NCBI GenBank assembly: GCA_048173955.1
Contig: DBEYOB010000122.1
Location: forward strand, 1-7,389
Origin: CAZUFB01 sp048173955
GTDB taxonomy: Bacteria; Actinomycetota; Coriobacteriia; Coriobacteriales; UMGS124
DNA length: 7,389 nucleotides
Direction of reading: 5' to 3'
Shown: piece by piece, positions 5,990 through 7,389 of the stretch
How the letters are laid out: every line of letters starts with the position of its first letter
Numbering within the stretch: position 1 is the first letter of the stretch
Position numbers and translations under genes: made by a program
Notes under the pieces: generated by a model
Told to the model about the DNA's origin: nothing
Database searches by the model: none
The model's input: only the letters and a program-made list of their open reading frames with translations

Positions 5990-6757
5990 CTACACGTAGT
6001 ACAGGAAGTCGTGGTTCTTCTTCTTGTAGATCAGCGCACCGATGGCGAAGGCCGCGACGGCATACCCGATGGCGAGCGCATGCAGCCCGACCGACGGGAT
6101 CATGCCGTCGATCACCACCTGGCGGAAGTAGGTGATGTACACGTACACCGGGTTGCAGAGGAACAGGTTCTGGATGAGCGGCGAGTAGCTCGTCGTGGTG
6201 TAGAAGATGGCGGACATATACATGAGGAGCATCGTGAACACGCTCCACAGGTACTGGATGTCCTTGAAGAACACGAACAGCGCCGACAGGATGAGCCCCA
6301 CGCCGATATTGAACAGCATGAGGCACACGATGGGCACGAGCAGCGCGAAGAACTTCCACGTGAACGTGATCTGGTCGATGAGGCAGAAGATGAAGAACAC
6401 GCACAGCGTGATGCCGAAGTTGATGATGGTCTGCACGTTCTTCGACAGCAGGAACATGTATTTGGGCACGTTCACCTTGGTGAAGATGGCCGAGTTGGCC
6501 GAAAGCGACGTCATGCCCTGCGAGGTCGCCTCGCTGAAGTAGGAGTACACGAGGTTGCCGCAGAACAGGTAGATGGTGTAGTGGTCCATCGCGTTGCCGA
6601 AGAACTGCGTGAAGACGACGCGCATGACCAGCAGGGTGAGCAGCGGGTTGAGCACGCTCCACAGCATGCCGAGCACCGTGCGCTTGTACTTCGTCTTGAA
6701 ATCGCGTGCCACCAGCTCCTCGAACAGGAACTGGTGCTCCTTGAGCTTCTGGAGCAT
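5990..6757 (-). CDS. Glycan exporter permease (TagG/Wzm type, ABC-2 family)
   Basis: The protein forms the membrane channel of the exporter together with the ATPase encoded next. The ATG at 6757 has AAGGGA six bases upstream; a longer frame reaching 6973 would add 72 Arg/Pro-rich residues not found in the family. The product has 255 residues, the usual length. VARDFKTKYKRTVLGMLWSV (16-35) is the typical cytoplasmic amphipathic entry of ABC-2 polysaccharide permeases, followed by about six spans near 33-52, 60-76, 107-127, 134-160, 168-187 and 224-244. SAIFYTTTSYSPLIQNLFLCNPVYVYITYFRQVV (split by the fifth loop, about 182-215) contains the conserved NP near the end of the family. The protein is rich in Phe, Tyr, Ile and Lys and the gene looks less GC-rich than its neighbours, as expected for a multi-span protein, so transfer need not be assumed. 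It is the first gene of a two-gene operon with the ATPase. Confidence 0.94.
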   Translation of the reverse strand: MLQKLKEHQFLFEELVARDFKTKYKRTVLGMLWSVLNPLLTLLVMRVVFTQFFGNAMDHYTIYLFCGNLVYSYFSEATSQGMTSLSANSAIFTKVNVPKYMFLLSKNVQTIINFGITLCVFFIFCLIDQITFTWKFFALLVPIVCLMLFNIGVGLILSALFVFFKDIQYLWSVFTMLLMYMSAIFYTTTSYSPLIQNLFLCNPVYVYITYFRQVVIDGMIPSVGLHALAIGYAVAAFAIGALIYKKKNHDFLYYV

Positions 6758-6827
6758 CGACCATCCCTTACGAACGACTACAGGCCGGAGCCCGCCGCGC
6801 ACGGCGCATGCCGGCGGACGGCACACA

Positions 6828-6856
6828 AGCATACATCGGGCACCAGTATCGTTCAA
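6828..6856 (-). promoter_or_regulatory. Predicted promoter of the exporter operon
   Basis: On the minus strand TTGAAC (6856-6851) and TATGCT (6833-6828) are separated by 17 bases, each matching the consensus at four of six positions. Transcription would start near 6821 and leave a leader of about 64 bases before the permease ATG, long enough to contain the stem at 6791-6817. The -35 lies in TTTGAACG, which shares TGAACG with the repeated motif, but the rest of the motif is not present. Confidence 0.45.
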
Positions 6857-7083
6857 ACGGATGCGGAAGGCCGGCGGCGGGACGGCGCTCCGAGCGGGCT
6901 TCCGCAGAAAAAGCCGAGGGCGGGGGCGGGGTGCTGGGGAAGTGCGAAACGGGGGCGGAACGGGGCGGGTCAAGTCAGGCCCGGTCGGCCAGGCCGGGCA
7001 ACCGGCAAGCCGCCAGAGCGACGCCCGGACGGCCCGACAACCCCGGTCTCGGCGCCCGTGTCAGCACAAATCTGGGGGCTGTT

Positions 7084-7111
7084 GGCCAAAACACGCGATC
7101 GTGAAGGGCAT
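7084..7111 (+). repeat. 28-bp inverted-repeat arm, left (motif copy E)
   Basis: This arm is the reverse complement of 7238-7265 at 26 of 28 positions; the inner 18 bases (7094-7111) match exactly. Its first 24 bases fit the pattern GCCAAA-N6-GAT-N2-TGAA-N-G found at 384-660 and agree with motif copy D at 16 of 24 positions. Orientation is plus, so TGAA points towards the partner arm, like copies B and C at the left end of the locus. Confidence 0.85.
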
Positions 7112-7237
7112 TGCCGGCGACGGTGCGGAGCGGTGGCGGCAGTCTGAAAAACAAGCTTCCGCATTCGCAAAGTTGGTTTGCATGCTTTCGATGCCGGCCC
7201 CTTGCCGACCCCGCGCGATGCGCCCCGGCGGACCCGG

Positions 7238-7265
7238 ATGCCCTTCACGATCGCGGTTTTTGGCC
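7238..7265 (-). repeat. 28-bp inverted-repeat arm, right (motif copy F)
   Basis: This is the partner of 7084-7111, with motif copy F on the minus strand (7242-7265). The arms enclose 126 bases. Further out, CCGTGTCA (7056-7063) and TGACACGG (7284-7291) form a second exact inverted pair, so the structure is nested. I see no target-site duplication next to the arms. Confidence 0.85.
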
Positions 7266-7389
7266 GGCCGGGCGCGCGTTCTTTGACACGGCAGCCCGCC
7301 GGGGGCGAAATCTATTCGCAGGTTGATCTTTCGGGGGCCGCCGCGGGAGCCTGGCGCGGCGAAGGGCGCGCCGGGGCGGCGGGCGAGAG

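Larger units (their letters stand above)
6758..7389. other. 632-bp non-coding region upstream of the exporter operon
   Basis: I see no gene here that I can support. Open frames on both strands are Arg/Pro/Gly-rich and lack a ribosome site or family motif. The region holds the predicted exporter promoter (6828-6856), a stem in its leader (CCCGCCG at 6791-6797 with CGGCGG at 6812-6817), a 28-bp inverted repeat (7084-7111 and 7238-7265) and an outer eight-base inverted pair (7056-7063 and 7284-7291). A more AT-rich patch lies at about 7144-7185 inside the inverted repeat. TTGACA at 7283-7288 could be the -35 of a gene beyond the right edge, but I see no good -10 with it. The length is large for this compact locus. 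Confidence 0.65.

Noticed and set aside
3005..7147. Very long open frame on the plus strand (1380 codons) across several genes
   Set aside because: It lies antisense to the exporter genes and out of frame with the phosphotransferase gene, is rich in Arg, Pro, Ala and His without family motifs, and is explained by the GC-rich third-position bias of the real genes.
7084..7265. Inverted repeat as the ends of a MITE or insertion sequence remnant
   Set aside because: No target-site duplication beside the arms and no transposase fragment between them. Not excluded, since the left-end structure is related, but not supported.
6594..7286. Plus-strand frame through the permease start and the right intergenic region
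   Set aside because: It starts antisense within the permease gene and reads through the inverted repeats; no motif or ribosome site supports it.
7353..7372. Hairpin GGCGCG with CGCGCC near the right edge as a terminator
   Set aside because: A six-base GC stem is expected often at this GC content, there is no T tract, and no gene end is visible beside it.

Overview
The window is very GC-rich and its gene families point to a Gram-positive gut actinobacterium of the class Coriobacteriia, most likely Eggerthellaceae. This is inferred from the LuxR-type regulator style, the TagH-like exporter and the codon choice; no marker gene settles it. The window holds a cell-surface glycan locus: the tail of a LuxR-type regulator (1-330, +), an unrecognised 227-residue protein (772-1455, +), a family-4 glycosyltransferase (1610-2890, -), a polyprenyl-phosphate sugar phosphotransferase (3096-4490, +), and a two-gene ABC exporter read leftwards as permease (5990-6757) then ATPase (4532-5968).

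How the genes could work together: the phosphotransferase puts the first sugar phosphate on a lipid carrier at the inner face of the membrane. The GT4 enzyme would add a later sugar. The TagG/TagH-type exporter would carry the lipid-linked glycan outwards. No Wzx flippase, Wzy polymerase or ligase is visible, so the export logic is that of the ABC-transporter-dependent route (O antigen or teichoic acid type). The exporter ATPase carries a membrane span and an extracytoplasmic domain at its C-terminus, as B. subtilis TagH does. The glycosyltransferase and phosphotransferase genes diverge from a shared 205-bp region that contains a perfect 15-bp palindrome. Phosphotransferase and exporter genes converge on a 41-bp gap.

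The least expected content is non-coding. Two intergenic regions, one at each end of the locus (384-660 and 7056-7291), hold related inverted-repeat structures. At the left, two 67-bp copies, about 70% identical and in opposite orientation, flank 143 bp. At the right, two 28-bp arms matching at 26 positions flank 126 bp. All arms contain versions of one 24-nt motif, GCCAAA-N6-GAT-N2-TGAA-N-G, in six copies, none of which I found inside genes. Operators of a shared regulator, a DNA loop, an invertible segment or a small repeat family are all possible; the sequence alone does not decide.

Two further repeat structures may vary: three 17-bp tandem units across the stop codon of the 227-residue protein, and a 21-bp direct repeat with a 26-bp period inside the glycosyltransferase, where losing or gaining one period would shift the reading frame.
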